Assembly: GCA_016217905.1 (NCBI GenBank)
Contig: JACRFL010000002.1
Coordinates: forward strand, 82,817-127,210
DNA: 44,394 nt
Direction: 5' to 3'
From: Candidatus Kaiserbacteria bacterium
GTDB lineage: Bacteria; Patescibacteriota; Minisyncoccia; Phycocordibacterales; Phycocordibacteraceae
Each line of letters starts with the position of its first letter. Position 1 is the stretch's first letter. A program made the translations under genes and the position numbers. Below the pieces are notes generated by a model. It saw nothing but the letters and a program-made list of their open reading frames with translations. It made no database searches and was not told where the DNA came from. Of this stretch, positions 9,763 to 19,230 are shown in pieces.

Positions 9763-10761
9763 ATGCGTTTCCTCCCCGCCGCGCTTGCGCTCGCGCTGCT
9801 TCTCCCCGCAGCGGCCTTCGCACAGTCGCTCGGTGACTCTTCTTTGGGGGAGATTCCGCCGTCCTTCTCCGTCTCGGCGACTCCACAATATCCGGCGCCC
9901 CGCGGCAAGGCGGTACTCTCTTTCCTCTCGAGCTCTCTTGATCTCGCGAACGCGACCCTCGCCGTCTCGGCAAACGGAAAGAGCGTGTACCAGGGTTCGG
10001 TGCAGCCGGTCGCCGTCGCCTTGGGCTCGGCGGGAAGCGTGACAAACGTGGTCGCAACGCTGACATCAAACGGCGCGAGCTACCGCCAGACGCTGCGGCT
10101 ACAGCCCCAGGACGTCGTGCTTGTCGCCGAGCCACTCTCCTCTGTGCCGCCGCTCTACCCGGGAAAATCATTGGTGCCGCTTGAAGGGAGCGTGCGGGTC
10201 GTCGCGATGGCAAACCTGAAGAGCGCGGACGGCAAAGTGCTCGACCCGTCCACGCTCTCATACACATGGACGGTCGATGGAGTACAGACCGCACGTTCCT
10301 CGGGCATCGGCAAGATGGCGATCGTGGTCGCTTCGCCGATCCAATACCGCTCCAGCGAAGTCTCGGTCGCGGTTATGAGCCGAGAGGGAGCGCTCGTCGG
10401 CGGCGACTCGCTCTCTCTTATATCCCTTGAGCCCTCGGTGCGCATCTACGAGAGCGATTCTTTGCTCGGCATCCGCTTCGACCACGCCTTGTCGGGCGGA
10501 TACGCCATTACTGATGCCGAGTCCACTCTGTATGCCGCGCCGTTTTCATTCTCGACGGCGCGCGGCGCACCGCTCTTGAAGTGGTTCCTTGACGGGACGG
10601 AGGCGCAAACGGGGAACGCAATAACGCTGCGGCCGACGGGGAGCGGGCAGGGGAACGCTTCGCTTTCTTTTGTCGCGTCGGCAGGAGAATTTATGAGAGC
10701 AACGGCGAATCTCTCGCTCTCCTTCGGCGCGAAACCGGGTACTAATTTATTCGGCCTATGA
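9763..10761 (+). CDS. hypothetical secreted protein in T4SS-like locus
   Basis: Signal peptide MRFLPAALALALLLPAAAFAQS; translationally coupled to the next gene. Confidence 0.7.
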   Translation: MRFLPAALALALLLPAAAFAQSLGDSSLGEIPPSFSVSATPQYPAPRGKAVLSFLSSSLDLANATLAVSANGKSVYQGSVQPVAVALGSAGSVTNVVATLTSNGASYRQTLRLQPQDVVLVAEPLSSVPPLYPGKSLVPLEGSVRVVAMANLKSADGKVLDPSTLSYTWTVDGVQTARSSGIGKMAIVVASPIQYRSSEVSVAVMSREGALVGGDSLSLISLEPSVRIYESDSLLGIRFDHALSGGYAITDAESTLYAAPFSFSTARGAPLLKWFLDGTEAQTGNAITLRPTGSGQGNASLSFVASAGEFMRATANLSLSFGAKPGTNLFGL

Positions 10762-11714
10762 AAAAAGCGTTCCTCATTTCACTCATCGCTCTTTTCTTCG
10801 GGCTGGCGCCGCATGTCTTCGCTGCCGCGGGCGACTTCGTCCCGCTCGCGCCGATTCCTGGCCTCACGGAGGGCGTGACGGCGAACACGGCCGGGCTCGC
10901 GAACTTCCTGAACAATCTCTACAAATTCCTTATCGGCATCGCGGCGATTCTTGCCGTTATCGAGATAATCTGGGGCGGCCTTGAAATATCCACGCAGGAT
11001 TCGGTGAGCAAGAACAAGGACGGCAAAGATCGTATTAAGTGGGCGCTCTTCGGGCTCGTACTCGTCCTCTCTCCGGTCTTGGTCTTCTCCATCATCAACC
11101 CGAGCATTCTGAACCTCTCCGTCAACCTCCCCAAACTCGACACGGGTTCGGGCTTCGTCGGGTCGAGCGGGTCGGGAACCGGAACACAAACACCGGCTGT
11201 CGACCCCGCGAGTGGGTGTAGGGTGGTCGGCGCGGCTGGTATTCTCCAAATTGCAACCTGCCCTTCTCAAACCGCAGCAACAACTTGGAGCAATACTTGT
11301 TCCGGAAGACTTTCAGCGGGTCCCCTAACAAAGCTCGCCGACGGCACAATCACATCTACTGTGTTGCTTTGTGCGGGAACACAATCTTATATATTTATAG
11401 ACTTAACCACCGATATTATTAACTTTTCCCGTATAATTTCTCGGATGCAGCCCTTGGCCCGCACGTCTGATAATCCAAACAATGGGACTACCGCAATACA
11501 ATTCGCAAATACCTGTGCGAGTTTTGGATGGGAGACATGCATAAGTGACCGCCCTCGGGTTACATTTTCGGTCCCCTGTTTACCAACACCAACGACATCA
11601 ATCTCGTCTACGGCAAGCGGAAAATGTTACAAGGAGGTGTTGTCGTGCGAGGATGCGGGTGTCGCATCTGCTGACGTATGTTCTGGCAATCCAAGCTGGA
11701 CGCCTTTCCAATAA
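10758..11714 (+). CDS. VirB2/pilin-like membrane protein with Cys-rich C-terminal extension
   Basis: MKKAFLISLIALFFGLAPHVFAAAGDFVPL...NFLNNLYKFLIGIAAILAVIEIIWGGLEISTQDSVSKNKDGKDRIKWALFGLVLVLSPVLVFSIINPSIL; two TM helices. Confidence 0.75.
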   Translation: MKKAFLISLIALFFGLAPHVFAAAGDFVPLAPIPGLTEGVTANTAGLANFLNNLYKFLIGIAAILAVIEIIWGGLEISTQDSVSKNKDGKDRIKWALFGLVLVLSPVLVFSIINPSILNLSVNLPKLDTGSGFVGSSGSGTGTQTPAVDPASGCRVVGAAGILQIATCPSQTAATTWSNTCSGRLSAGPLTKLADGTITSTVLLCAGTQSYIFIDLTTDIINFSRIISRMQPLARTSDNPNNGTTAIQFANTCASFGWETCISDRPRVTFSVPCLPTPTTSISSTASGKCYKEVLSCEDAGVASADVCSGNPSWTPFQ

Positions 11715-11715
11715 C

Positions 11716-12921
11716 ATGCGCCGCACACTCATCATCGCTGCAGCCGTGATAGTCCTCCTCGGAGCCGGAGTTGCCGCATATTTCTACTTCTTCGGGAAGC
11801 CTGCGGGCATTGCGGTCGCGCCAGCGGGGAGCGCAAATTTGCCGGTAGCGGGGCAAGCGGCACCAAGCGCCGAGTCAACCCCCTCGACGGCGACCCCGAC
11901 GGCCGCTCCTTCGCCAGTCACGGCAGTCTCCGCACGGCTCGTGAAGATAAGCGCGGGGCCGGCCGTCCCTGCCGCGGTGGTTGTTGATAGAAAAGCTGTT
12001 AATGCAAGCTCTTCACCAGAGGTCGTCGTCAACTACCTTGAGCGGGAGAGTGGTAATGTTTTCTCATATGCGATGCGTGCGGGGACGCTTACCCGAACGA
12101 GCAACAAAACAATCCCGGGCATCCAGTCTGCCGCGTGGCTCCCCGACGGCTCGCTTGCTTTTGTGCGCTACCTCTCGGGCGCGGACTTCTCGACCATTAA
12201 CACCTACACACTGCAGGCAGACGGGTCGGGCGGCTCCTTCTTGTCGCAAAATCTCGCCGGAGTCGCCGTCGCTTCCACCAGTGTGCTCACACTTTCCTCG
12301 AGCGTCAGCGGTTCCACCGCCTCGGTCGGACGCGCCGACGGCTCTCGCACGGTGACCGTCTTCACCACGCCCCTTTCCGCTCTCCGCGCCTCCTTTGCGG
12401 GGAAGTCGCAGTATCTCGCGTTCACCAAGCCGTCGGCGACACTGCCGGGGACCGCCTTCCTCGTCGACGCCTCCGGGCGCTTCTCCCGCATCGCCGGACC
12501 GAGAAACGGCCTGGTCGCCCTCGCGAGCCACTCGGGGAAGTGGGTGCTCGTAAGCTACGCGCTCAACGACTCTATGCAGATGGAGCTGATTGATACCTCG
12601 ACCGGCGAGACGCTTCCGCTCCCTGTGGCAACCATTGCGGAGAAGTGCGTGTGGACAGCCGAAGATTCGGCGATCTACTGCGGTATCCCCGTATCCCCGC
12701 CTGCGGGCGCCTACCCCGACGACTGGTACCAGGGCGCGGTACACTTCTCCGACCGAATCTGGAGGATAGAAGTCTCGGGACGCTACGCGCAACTCGTGCT
12801 CGATTTTCCAAAAGAGGCGAAAGATTCTCTTGATGTCGAAGCTCCCGCAATCAATCAGGCTGGATCCGTCCTCGTTTTCGTCAACAAGAACGACGGCTCA
12901 CTCTGGGGCTATCAACTCTAG
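11716..12921 (+). CDS. hypothetical membrane-anchored extracellular protein (possible beta-propeller)
   Basis: N-terminal TM MRRTLIIAAAVIVLLGAGVAAYFYFF, Ala/Pro/Thr linker, repeats such as WLPDGSLAFVRYL, SHSGKWVLVSYAL. Confidence 0.65.
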   Translation: MRRTLIIAAAVIVLLGAGVAAYFYFFGKPAGIAVAPAGSANLPVAGQAAPSAESTPSTATPTAAPSPVTAVSARLVKISAGPAVPAAVVVDRKAVNASSSPEVVVNYLERESGNVFSYAMRAGTLTRTSNKTIPGIQSAAWLPDGSLAFVRYLSGADFSTINTYTLQADGSGGSFLSQNLAGVAVASTSVLTLSSSVSGSTASVGRADGSRTVTVFTTPLSALRASFAGKSQYLAFTKPSATLPGTAFLVDASGRFSRIAGPRNGLVALASHSGKWVLVSYALNDSMQMELIDTSTGETLPLPVATIAEKCVWTAEDSAIYCGIPVSPPAGAYPDDWYQGAVHFSDRIWRIEVSGRYAQLVLDFPKEAKDSLDVEAPAINQAGSVLVFVNKNDGSLWGYQL

Positions 12922-12936
12922 GTGCCAGGGACAAAG

Positions 12937-13671
12937 TTACCCCTTGCCGCTTACGTCTGTGTTGATGGCGCGGCGCACATACCACTCTTGCAGCACCCCC
13001 GCGAGGTTCGTCGCGATGAAGTACAGCGCGATCGCTCCAGAGGTCGTATACGAAATGGTCGCGATAAGAAACGGAAATACATATTTCAACTGAAGCCCCA
13101 TAATCTTCTGGAAGTCTCCCTGCGCGCTGCCCAAAGAAGGCTTCATCGTCCCTGAAAGGGCCGCGTGCGCCTGGAGAAACTGCGAAAAACCGGCGAGTAC
13201 CGCGAGGACCATGCTCTTGCCGGCGACCGAGATGATCCCCAGAAACTCGAGCGAGACCGAGCCCGGGATGGGGGTGAACGCGTAAAGAAGCGCGGCGTTC
13301 GGAACCACAAACGACTCGCGGCTGAAAACCCAAAAAAGAGCGAGGAGGACGGGGATCTGGACGAAAACCGTCAGGATGCTCGAGAACGGGTTTACCCTCT
13401 CCTCGCGATAGAGCGCGAGCGTTCCCAGCGCCTCTTTCTCTTTGTCGCCCTTGTGTTTCTCTTTCATTTCCTTGATTTTTGGTTCGAGCATTTTCATTGC
13501 GCGCTGCGTGCGCGCCGCTGAAAGAGAGAAGGGGAGAAGGATGAGCCGGATACCGATGGTAAGCAGGATGACCGCCACGCCGACATCCCCGCCCGGCACG
13601 AGCGCCATGAGCGCCACAAGCGCGTTGTAGATGGGATTGTAGAAGACGGCGTGGAAGAAAGATGAGATCAC
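12937..13671 (-). CDS. yidC: membrane protein insertase YidC/Oxa1 family
   Basis: MISSFFHAVFYNPIYNALVALMALVPGGDVGVAVILLTIGIRLILLPFSLSAARTQRAMKMLEPKIKEMKEKH. Confidence 0.95.
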   Translation of the reverse strand: MISSFFHAVFYNPIYNALVALMALVPGGDVGVAVILLTIGIRLILLPFSLSAARTQRAMKMLEPKIKEMKEKHKGDKEKEALGTLALYREERVNPFSSILTVFVQIPVLLALFWVFSRESFVVPNAALLYAFTPIPGSVSLEFLGIISVAGKSMVLAVLAGFSQFLQAHAALSGTMKPSLGSAQGDFQKIMGLQLKYVFPFLIATISYTTSGAIALYFIATNLAGVLQEWYVRRAINTDVSGKG

Positions 13672-13997
13672 AGGCGGGCTTTAGTGTGTCGTGTAATGTT
13701 CGCAAGAAGTTCTGCCATTTCGGCTCTCGTGTCCTCGTAGCTTACACTACCTGCGGACGGTTGGGGGAAGATGATGAGGGAAGGAGGGAGGGGGAGGGTC
13801 CGAAGCGCGGCGAGAATGCGGCGTTTTATGCGGTGGCGGGTAACCGAGAGATGGGCGACTTTCTTCGGCACGACAACCGCATATCCCCGGTTTTCTCCGG
13901 AGAAAACGGCCGTGAAGTGCGCCGAAGAGAGCCGCCGGCCCGACGTAAGGAGGGCCGGGAACTCCCCTCGCGGCAGGCGTTCTCGTCGCGGGAGCAC
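13668..13997 (-). CDS. rnpA: ribonuclease P protein component
   Basis: MLPRRERLPRGEFPALLTSGRRLSSAHFTAVF...YAVVVPKKVAHLSVTRHRIKRRILAALR; between yidC and rpmH. Confidence 0.92.
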   Translation of the reverse strand: MLPRRERLPRGEFPALLTSGRRLSSAHFTAVFSGENRGYAVVVPKKVAHLSVTRHRIKRRILAALRTLPLPPSLIIFPQPSAGSVSYEDTRAEMAELLANITRHTKARL

Positions 13998-14001
13998 GGA
14001 G

Positions 14002-14139
14002 TTACGCGGAGAGTTCCTTGCGCCCGGCGCGGCGGCGGCGCTTCAGGATTCTCCTGCCGGGAGCAGCCGCGCTGCGGGAGAGGAATCCGTGCGTCTTCGC
14101 CCGCTTACGCTTCTTTGGTTGGTATGTTCTTTTTGCCAT
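14002..14139 (-). CDS. rpmH: 50S ribosomal protein L34 (45 aa, below the ORF-track cutoff)
   Basis: [45 protein letters not shown], read from the reverse strand. Confidence 0.93.
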   Translation of the reverse strand: MAKRTYQPKKRKRAKTHGFLSRSAAAPGRRILKRRRRAGRKELSA

Positions 14140-14155
14140 AGGGGTGGTTCCTAGC

Positions 14156-14164
14156 TTATACACA
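14156..14164 (+). promoter_or_regulatory. candidate DnaA box upstream of dnaA (TTATACACA)
   Basis: Matches TTATNCACA; lies in the rpmH-dnaA intergenic region. Confidence 0.6.
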
Positions 14165-14234
14165 TGATACTAACAGTTTCTCCCCGGAAATCCAGGGTGT
14201 CTTCTATTTTCGGGAAGGGTATACTCCAGGGGTC

Positions 14235-15587
14235 ATGGACAAGAGAAATCCGCGAGAACTCTGGGAATATGTGTTGACGCAGGTCGAGCTTTCCATTTCT
14301 TCTGCGAATTTCAATACCTGGTTCCGCAGCAGCTGTATTGTCAGAATAGGAGAGGACGGCGTTCTGTATGTCGGCGTCCCGAGCCAGTTCTATAAAGATT
14401 GGTATCTGAAGAAGTTCCACACCCTCCTCTTGAAGATCGTCCGGGACATATCCTATGAGTTCCGCAACATCGAGTACATGATTGTGAAGGACGAGAACCG
14501 TAAACCTCCCAAGGAAGAGCGACGTGCGCGCGGAGTCATCGAGCTCCCGCTGGATGAGTTCTATATAAACAAGAGCGACAATTTGAATCCGCGATACACA
14601 TTCGACACATTTGTTATCGGCTCATTCAACGCACTGGCGTGCTCGGCGGCGCAAGCGGTTCTCGCGCGACCGGGTATTACCTATAATCCTCTTTTCATCT
14701 ACGGCGATACCGGGCGCGGGAAAACGCACCTCATTCAGTCCATCGGCAACCAATTCAAGAAACAATACCCCGGACAGAAAGTGTTTTATTTAACATCGGA
14801 GAAATTCGCCGTCGACTACACCGATTCCGTGCAGGCGGGCACCGCGAACCGATTCAAAGACAGGTATCGGCAATACGACCTGCTCATTATGGACGATGTT
14901 CAGTTCCTCTCAAAAAAGGAAAAGACGGAAGAGGAGCTTTTCCACCTTTTCAACGCGCTTCACGATACGAACAAGCAGATCATTTTTTCTTCCGACCGGG
15001 CACCGGCGGCGATTCCCGACATCGCCGAGAGGTTGAAGGGACGCCTTGCGAGCGGTATGACGGTCGACATCGGAGAGCCCGATACAGAATCTCGTATGGC
15101 AATCGTGAGGAAGAAGGCGGCGTCTCATGGGGTGATGCTTTCAGATGAAGTAATCGAATACGTCGCGACGTCGATGGGGGGTTCCATACGCGAACTTGAG
15201 GGTATGGTGAACAGTATCGTCTGTCACACCCAGGTGAAAGGGGCTGCTCCGGACATCGCTGAAGTCCGACAGTCTCTACGATCATTTACTCGGCCTCAAA
15301 AAAACATATCGGTGAAAAACGTGGTCGATAAGGTCGCGGAATTTTACGGAATCGACGAAGAGAGTATTTATGAGAAGACGCGCAGGAGGGAAGTTGTGCG
15401 GCCTCGACAGATTATTATGTATATCCTCCGTGAGGATTTTGGGATTTCCTATCCGACGATAGGGACGAAGCTCGGAGGCCGAGACCACACGACGGTTATT
15501 CACTCATGTGAGAAGATAAAGCGTGAGATTGTTGTGGATAACGATCTTTCTAAAGAAGTTCAGAATATTCGCTCCCTTCTTGTATGA
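14235..15587 (+). CDS. dnaA: chromosomal replication initiator protein DnaA
   Basis: LNPRYTFDTFVIGSFNALACSAAQAVL, GDTGRGKTHLIQSIGN, LLIMDDVQFLSKKEKTEEELFHLFNALHD, C-terminal LGGRDHTTVIHSCEKI. Confidence 0.97.
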   Translation: MDKRNPRELWEYVLTQVELSISSANFNTWFRSSCIVRIGEDGVLYVGVPSQFYKDWYLKKFHTLLLKIVRDISYEFRNIEYMIVKDENRKPPKEERRARGVIELPLDEFYINKSDNLNPRYTFDTFVIGSFNALACSAAQAVLARPGITYNPLFIYGDTGRGKTHLIQSIGNQFKKQYPGQKVFYLTSEKFAVDYTDSVQAGTANRFKDRYRQYDLLIMDDVQFLSKKEKTEEELFHLFNALHDTNKQIIFSSDRAPAAIPDIAERLKGRLASGMTVDIGEPDTESRMAIVRKKAASHGVMLSDEVIEYVATSMGGSIRELEGMVNSIVCHTQVKGAAPDIAEVRQSLRSFTRPQKNISVKNVVDKVAEFYGIDEESIYEKTRRREVVRPRQIIMYILREDFGISYPTIGTKLGGRDHTTVIHSCEKIKREIVVDNDLSKEVQNIRSLLV

Positions 15588-15601
15588 CGATACGAAAACA
15601 T

Positions 15602-15673
15602 TTATCAACACTTTATCTTTTTATTTTGGCCCAAAATAGTATGTGTTTCCGTGCTGATTTCGACTTATCCCCG
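15602..15673 (+). promoter_or_regulatory. candidate oriC/DnaA-box region between dnaA and dnaN (TTATCAACA at 15602, TTATCCCCG at 15665)
   Basis: AT-rich intergenic segment with near-consensus DnaA boxes. Confidence 0.5.
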
Positions 15674-15698
15674 TATCAACAACCCTAATAGAGACCGT

Positions 15699-16799
15699 AT
15701 GAATATTTCTGTACAACAAAAGATGTTTTCCGACGCTGTGCATACCGTCTCGAGATTCGCGGAACGGAAAAGTGCGACGCTCCCCGCGCTCTCCTCAATA
15801 CTCATCATAGCCGCCGACGACGGCATAAAAATGCGTGCGACGAATCTCGAGACCGGCATCGACCTTAAAATCGACGGCGAACAAAAAAGTAGCGGCGTTG
15901 TCGCTGTTCCTGCAGCCCTTCTGCAACAAATAGCGAGCTCTCTCACACCAGACGGGACAATCACCATCGAACATACTGGGGATATTGTTTTCCTAAAAAG
16001 CGGGACCGGAAAGAGCTCGATAAAAACAACCCCCTACGATGACTTCCCCTCCATACCATTTCCAGAAACACCCCAAAACAGAATCGTGCTGCCAGGAGTC
16101 GTTTTAAAGAACCTCTTCACCTCCATCGCTTCCTGCGCATCCCCATCAACAGTCCGTCCGGAGCTTGCGAGCATATACCTCTCCATAGAGGGCGGGACCC
16201 TGACCGCCGTCGCCACCGACTCATTCCGGCTTGCGGAAAAGAAAGTGCCCCTTTCAAACAAGGGGACACAAGGAAAATTTCTTATCCCGGCCAAAAACGC
16301 AATTGATGTTTCTCAAGCCCTACCCGACGACGATATTATTCTATCGTTTGACGAGCATCAGTGCGCGTTCGTGAGCACGTCCGGCATGATTGTTTCCCGC
16401 CTTACAAATGCCGTGTATCCAGATTATCGCCAGATAATCCCCAAAGAATCGGTCGTCGAGGCGGTCGTGCTCCGGAAGGATCTCGAGAATGCGCTCAAAC
16501 GGACGACGATCTTTTCCGATTCCTTCCAAAAAATATCAATCAACTTCGACCCAAAGAAAAACATCATTTCGCTCTTTGCAAAAAACACAGATATCGGAGA
16601 ATCAACAGAAGCTCTATCGGCCGTTATTTCCGGGGGAGCGCTCGACCTATCATTCAACCATCGCTACCTCTCCGCGGCGCTCTCTCTGACCACAGCGGAA
16701 AGCCTCTCACTCATCGCCGCGGGCATTGGGCGCCCCCTTCTCGTAAAAGGCGTCGGGGACACCTCTCTCCTCTATCTCGTTTCCCCGATGAATCAGTAG
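15699..16799 (+). CDS. dnaN: DNA polymerase III subunit beta
   Basis: MNISVQQKMFSDAVHTVSRFAERKSATLPALSSILIIAADDGIKMRATNLETGIDLKI...ATDSFRLAEKK. Confidence 0.95.
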   Translation: MNISVQQKMFSDAVHTVSRFAERKSATLPALSSILIIAADDGIKMRATNLETGIDLKIDGEQKSSGVVAVPAALLQQIASSLTPDGTITIEHTGDIVFLKSGTGKSSIKTTPYDDFPSIPFPETPQNRIVLPGVVLKNLFTSIASCASPSTVRPELASIYLSIEGGTLTAVATDSFRLAEKKVPLSNKGTQGKFLIPAKNAIDVSQALPDDDIILSFDEHQCAFVSTSGMIVSRLTNAVYPDYRQIIPKESVVEAVVLRKDLENALKRTTIFSDSFQKISINFDPKKNIISLFAKNTDIGESTEALSAVISGGALDLSFNHRYLSAALSLTTAESLSLIAAGIGRPLLVKGVGDTSLLYLVSPMNQ

Positions 16800-16809
16800 G
16801 GCGGAGGGC

Positions 16810-19008
16810 CTATCCGGAATCGGCCGCCGTCGATACGGGAGCCGATAAGGGGACCGGAAGCATCACTCCGGTCGAAAAAAGCTCCGGACGCAACGCGTAC
16901 CAGGAAGAGACGCCGTATTCCCAGTACGGGAACTGCGGGTCCTTTGACGGGTCGGCCGGGGGCGCCCCCTGCGGATCGTTCTTGTCAACCCAATACAGGA
17001 GACTGTGGGGAACGACAGCTCCATGCTGATCGGGTGTGTACCAGCTTCCCCGCAGCATGGGCGGAACGGACGAGTAGATCGGGCTCGGTTCGCCGAAATA
17101 CGTTTTCGGATATTTCGATAGCGCGTACGCCATCGCCTCGTGCCACATCGGCGCCGCGATGAATCCGGCGATTGACTTCACCATGGACGAGTTATCGTTG
17201 TTCCCGGCCCACACCCCGAGTGCTATCGACGGCGTGTAGCCGATGACCCACGCGTCGCGCGTATCGTTCGTCGTTCCGGTCTTGACGGCGACGTCATATC
17301 CCGGGAAGGAAAGCGGCGAGTCGAGCGGGTATTCCGGGAGCCGGGCGGGCGCGTCGGAGAGCATGGCGGACACGTCGCGCGCGATGCGCGCCGGGAGCAC
17401 ACTTGACGGCTGCGGGGCATATCGCTGGAGCACGGTCCCCACCGCATCGCTGACCTCAAGAATTCCAACCGGGGCGTTTTTCACCCCGTCGTTCGCGAAA
17501 ACGGAGTACGCCCCAACCAGGTCGAGAAGGCGAACCTCCCCGCCGCCGAGCACGAGCGTCAGTCCGTACTGGTTCGGGTCTCCGAGCGTCGAGAGGCCGA
17601 AAGATTTCGCGAGGTTTATGGCATTTTGTATCCCGACCAGGTAAAGGACCTTGATGGCGGGTATGTTGATCGATTGCGCGAGTGCCGTTTCAAACGTCAT
17701 CGGGCCGCGGAACTTTCCATCGTAGTCGCTCGGCGCGTAACACGGAGCGTCGTTGTTTCTCGTGTCGGACGGCGGGCATTCCGTCGAAAACTGTGTCGGC
17801 ACGTCGAAAACGACCGTGTCGCGCGTGTAGCCGCGCAGGAGCGCGAGAGCGTAGATGAACGGCTTCATAGCCGAGCCGGGCTGTCGGTCGGCGAGCGCGG
17901 CGTTGTACTGTCCGTCGATGGAGATGTCGAAAAAATCCCGCGAGCCGACCATCGCGAGAATCTGACCGGTCGACGGATCGACCGCGGTGAGGGACGCGTT
18001 TGACGCTCTGAAATCCTTCTCATTTTTAAGCGCGTACCGGTTCACGATCGATTCAGCCTTCGTTTGAAGGTCGGCGTCGAGCGTCGTGATGACTTTCAAT
18101 CCGGACATGAGCGCCTGCGAGCCGTACGTCTCTTCCAGGGCGCCGAGGATGTAGAACACGAAGTGGGGAGCGGTGATCGCGTTTTGTCCGGTTGGGGAGA
18201 AAGAGACCTCCTCGACGCGGGCGGCGGCGTATGCGTCGTCGCCAATAAACCCGAGAGCGCGCATCCTCTCGAGCACCAGATTTTTGCGGTCGACAAGCTT
18301 GTCTCTGTGGCTTCCATAGGGCGAGAAGTACGAAGGCGCCTGGATCATCGCCGCCAGATATGCCGCCTGCGCGAGGGAGAGATCTTTCGCCGGCTTACCG
18401 AAATAGGACTCGGCGGCCGCCTCGACCCCGTAGAGAGTCCCGCCGTACGGGATGTTATTGAGGTATGTCTCGAGAATCTGGTCTTTCGAATATATGCGCT
18501 CGAGCTTTATCGCCAGCACCCACTCGTGGATTTTGCGGACAACGCTCTTTTTGCTCGTCAGAAGCTCGTTTTTCACCACCTGTTGGGTAATGGTCGACCC
18601 GCCCTGCGAGAGGGCACCCCCGAGCACATCGACGATGATGGCGCGGAAAATCGACGAGAGGCGGATTCCCCCATGCTCGTAAAAACCCGAGTCCTCCATC
18701 GCGATAGTCGCGTTGATAGTGTTCGGCGATATCGCGGAGAGAGGAACGACGTTCCTCTTCGCGTCTTTATTGTAGTCGTAGAGGAGCACCTGTCCCGTGC
18801 GATCGTACACTTTGGTCGATTGGTCGACCTGCCGCGCCGCGAAAGAGTCGATGTCGGGAACGGGGGTGACCGCGACCGCGATCAATATGCCGCCAACGGC
18901 AAAAAGGCCGAGCCCGCAGAATACGAGGACGAACGCGAGAAGCGCGTGCCACCGCGGAGCATGCCGTCGCGAAGTCATTCCGCGTATGCTAGCACGGACG
19001 ACCCGCAT
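16810..19008 (-). CDS. mrcA: penicillin-binding protein 1A (transglycosylase/transpeptidase)
   Basis: IAMEDSGFYEHGGI, GGSTITQQVVKNELLTSKKSVVRKIHEWVLAIKLERIYSKDQILETYLNNIPYGG, QPGSAMKPFIYALAL, VKTGTTNDTRDAWVIGYTP. Confidence 0.95.
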   Translation of the reverse strand: MRVVRASIRGMTSRRHAPRWHALLAFVLVFCGLGLFAVGGILIAVAVTPVPDIDSFAARQVDQSTKVYDRTGQVLLYDYNKDAKRNVVPLSAISPNTINATIAMEDSGFYEHGGIRLSSIFRAIIVDVLGGALSQGGSTITQQVVKNELLTSKKSVVRKIHEWVLAIKLERIYSKDQILETYLNNIPYGGTLYGVEAAAESYFGKPAKDLSLAQAAYLAAMIQAPSYFSPYGSHRDKLVDRKNLVLERMRALGFIGDDAYAAARVEEVSFSPTGQNAITAPHFVFYILGALEETYGSQALMSGLKVITTLDADLQTKAESIVNRYALKNEKDFRASNASLTAVDPSTGQILAMVGSRDFFDISIDGQYNAALADRQPGSAMKPFIYALALLRGYTRDTVVFDVPTQFSTECPPSDTRNNDAPCYAPSDYDGKFRGPMTFETALAQSINIPAIKVLYLVGIQNAINLAKSFGLSTLGDPNQYGLTLVLGGGEVRLLDLVGAYSVFANDGVKNAPVGILEVSDAVGTVLQRYAPQPSSVLPARIARDVSAMLSDAPARLPEYPLDSPLSFPGYDVAVKTGTTNDTRDAWVIGYTPSIALGVWAGNNDNSSMVKSIAGFIAAPMWHEAMAYALSKYPKTYFGEPSPIYSSVPPMLRGSWYTPDQHGAVVPHSLLYWVDKNDPQGAPPADPSKDPQFPYWEYGVSSWYALRPELFSTGVMLPVPLSAPVSTAADSG

Positions 19009-19016
19009 GCCGCCCC

Positions 19017-19133
19017 CTAATATCTCTCTTCTTCCATCTCTTTCGGCTCCGTTCCCTCCGGATACTCATCCCCCCCCGCCTCCTCCTCGTCTGGAATATC
19101 GGCGACATCGGCACCGTACAGTTCATCGTCCAT
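19017..19133 (-). CDS. small acidic hypothetical protein (38 aa)
   Basis: ATG at 19133: MDDELYGADVADIPDEEEAGGDEYPEGTEPKEMEEERY*; ends 8 bp before the PBP start; too short for the ORF track. Confidence 0.45.
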   Translation of the reverse strand: MDDELYGADVADIPDEEEAGGDEYPEGTEPKEMEEERY

Positions 19134-19230
19134 ACAATAAATCTATTTTTAGAATGACCCCGTCCCGGGGACGGATATATTTGAGCAAATTCATTTTTGC
19201 GCGCAAGGCCCCCCGCGCGTCCGGTGGGGA

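Noticed and set aside
18064-19020. 318-aa plus-strand ORF opposite PBP1A
   Set aside because: Antisense shadow; PBP1A motifs are clear.
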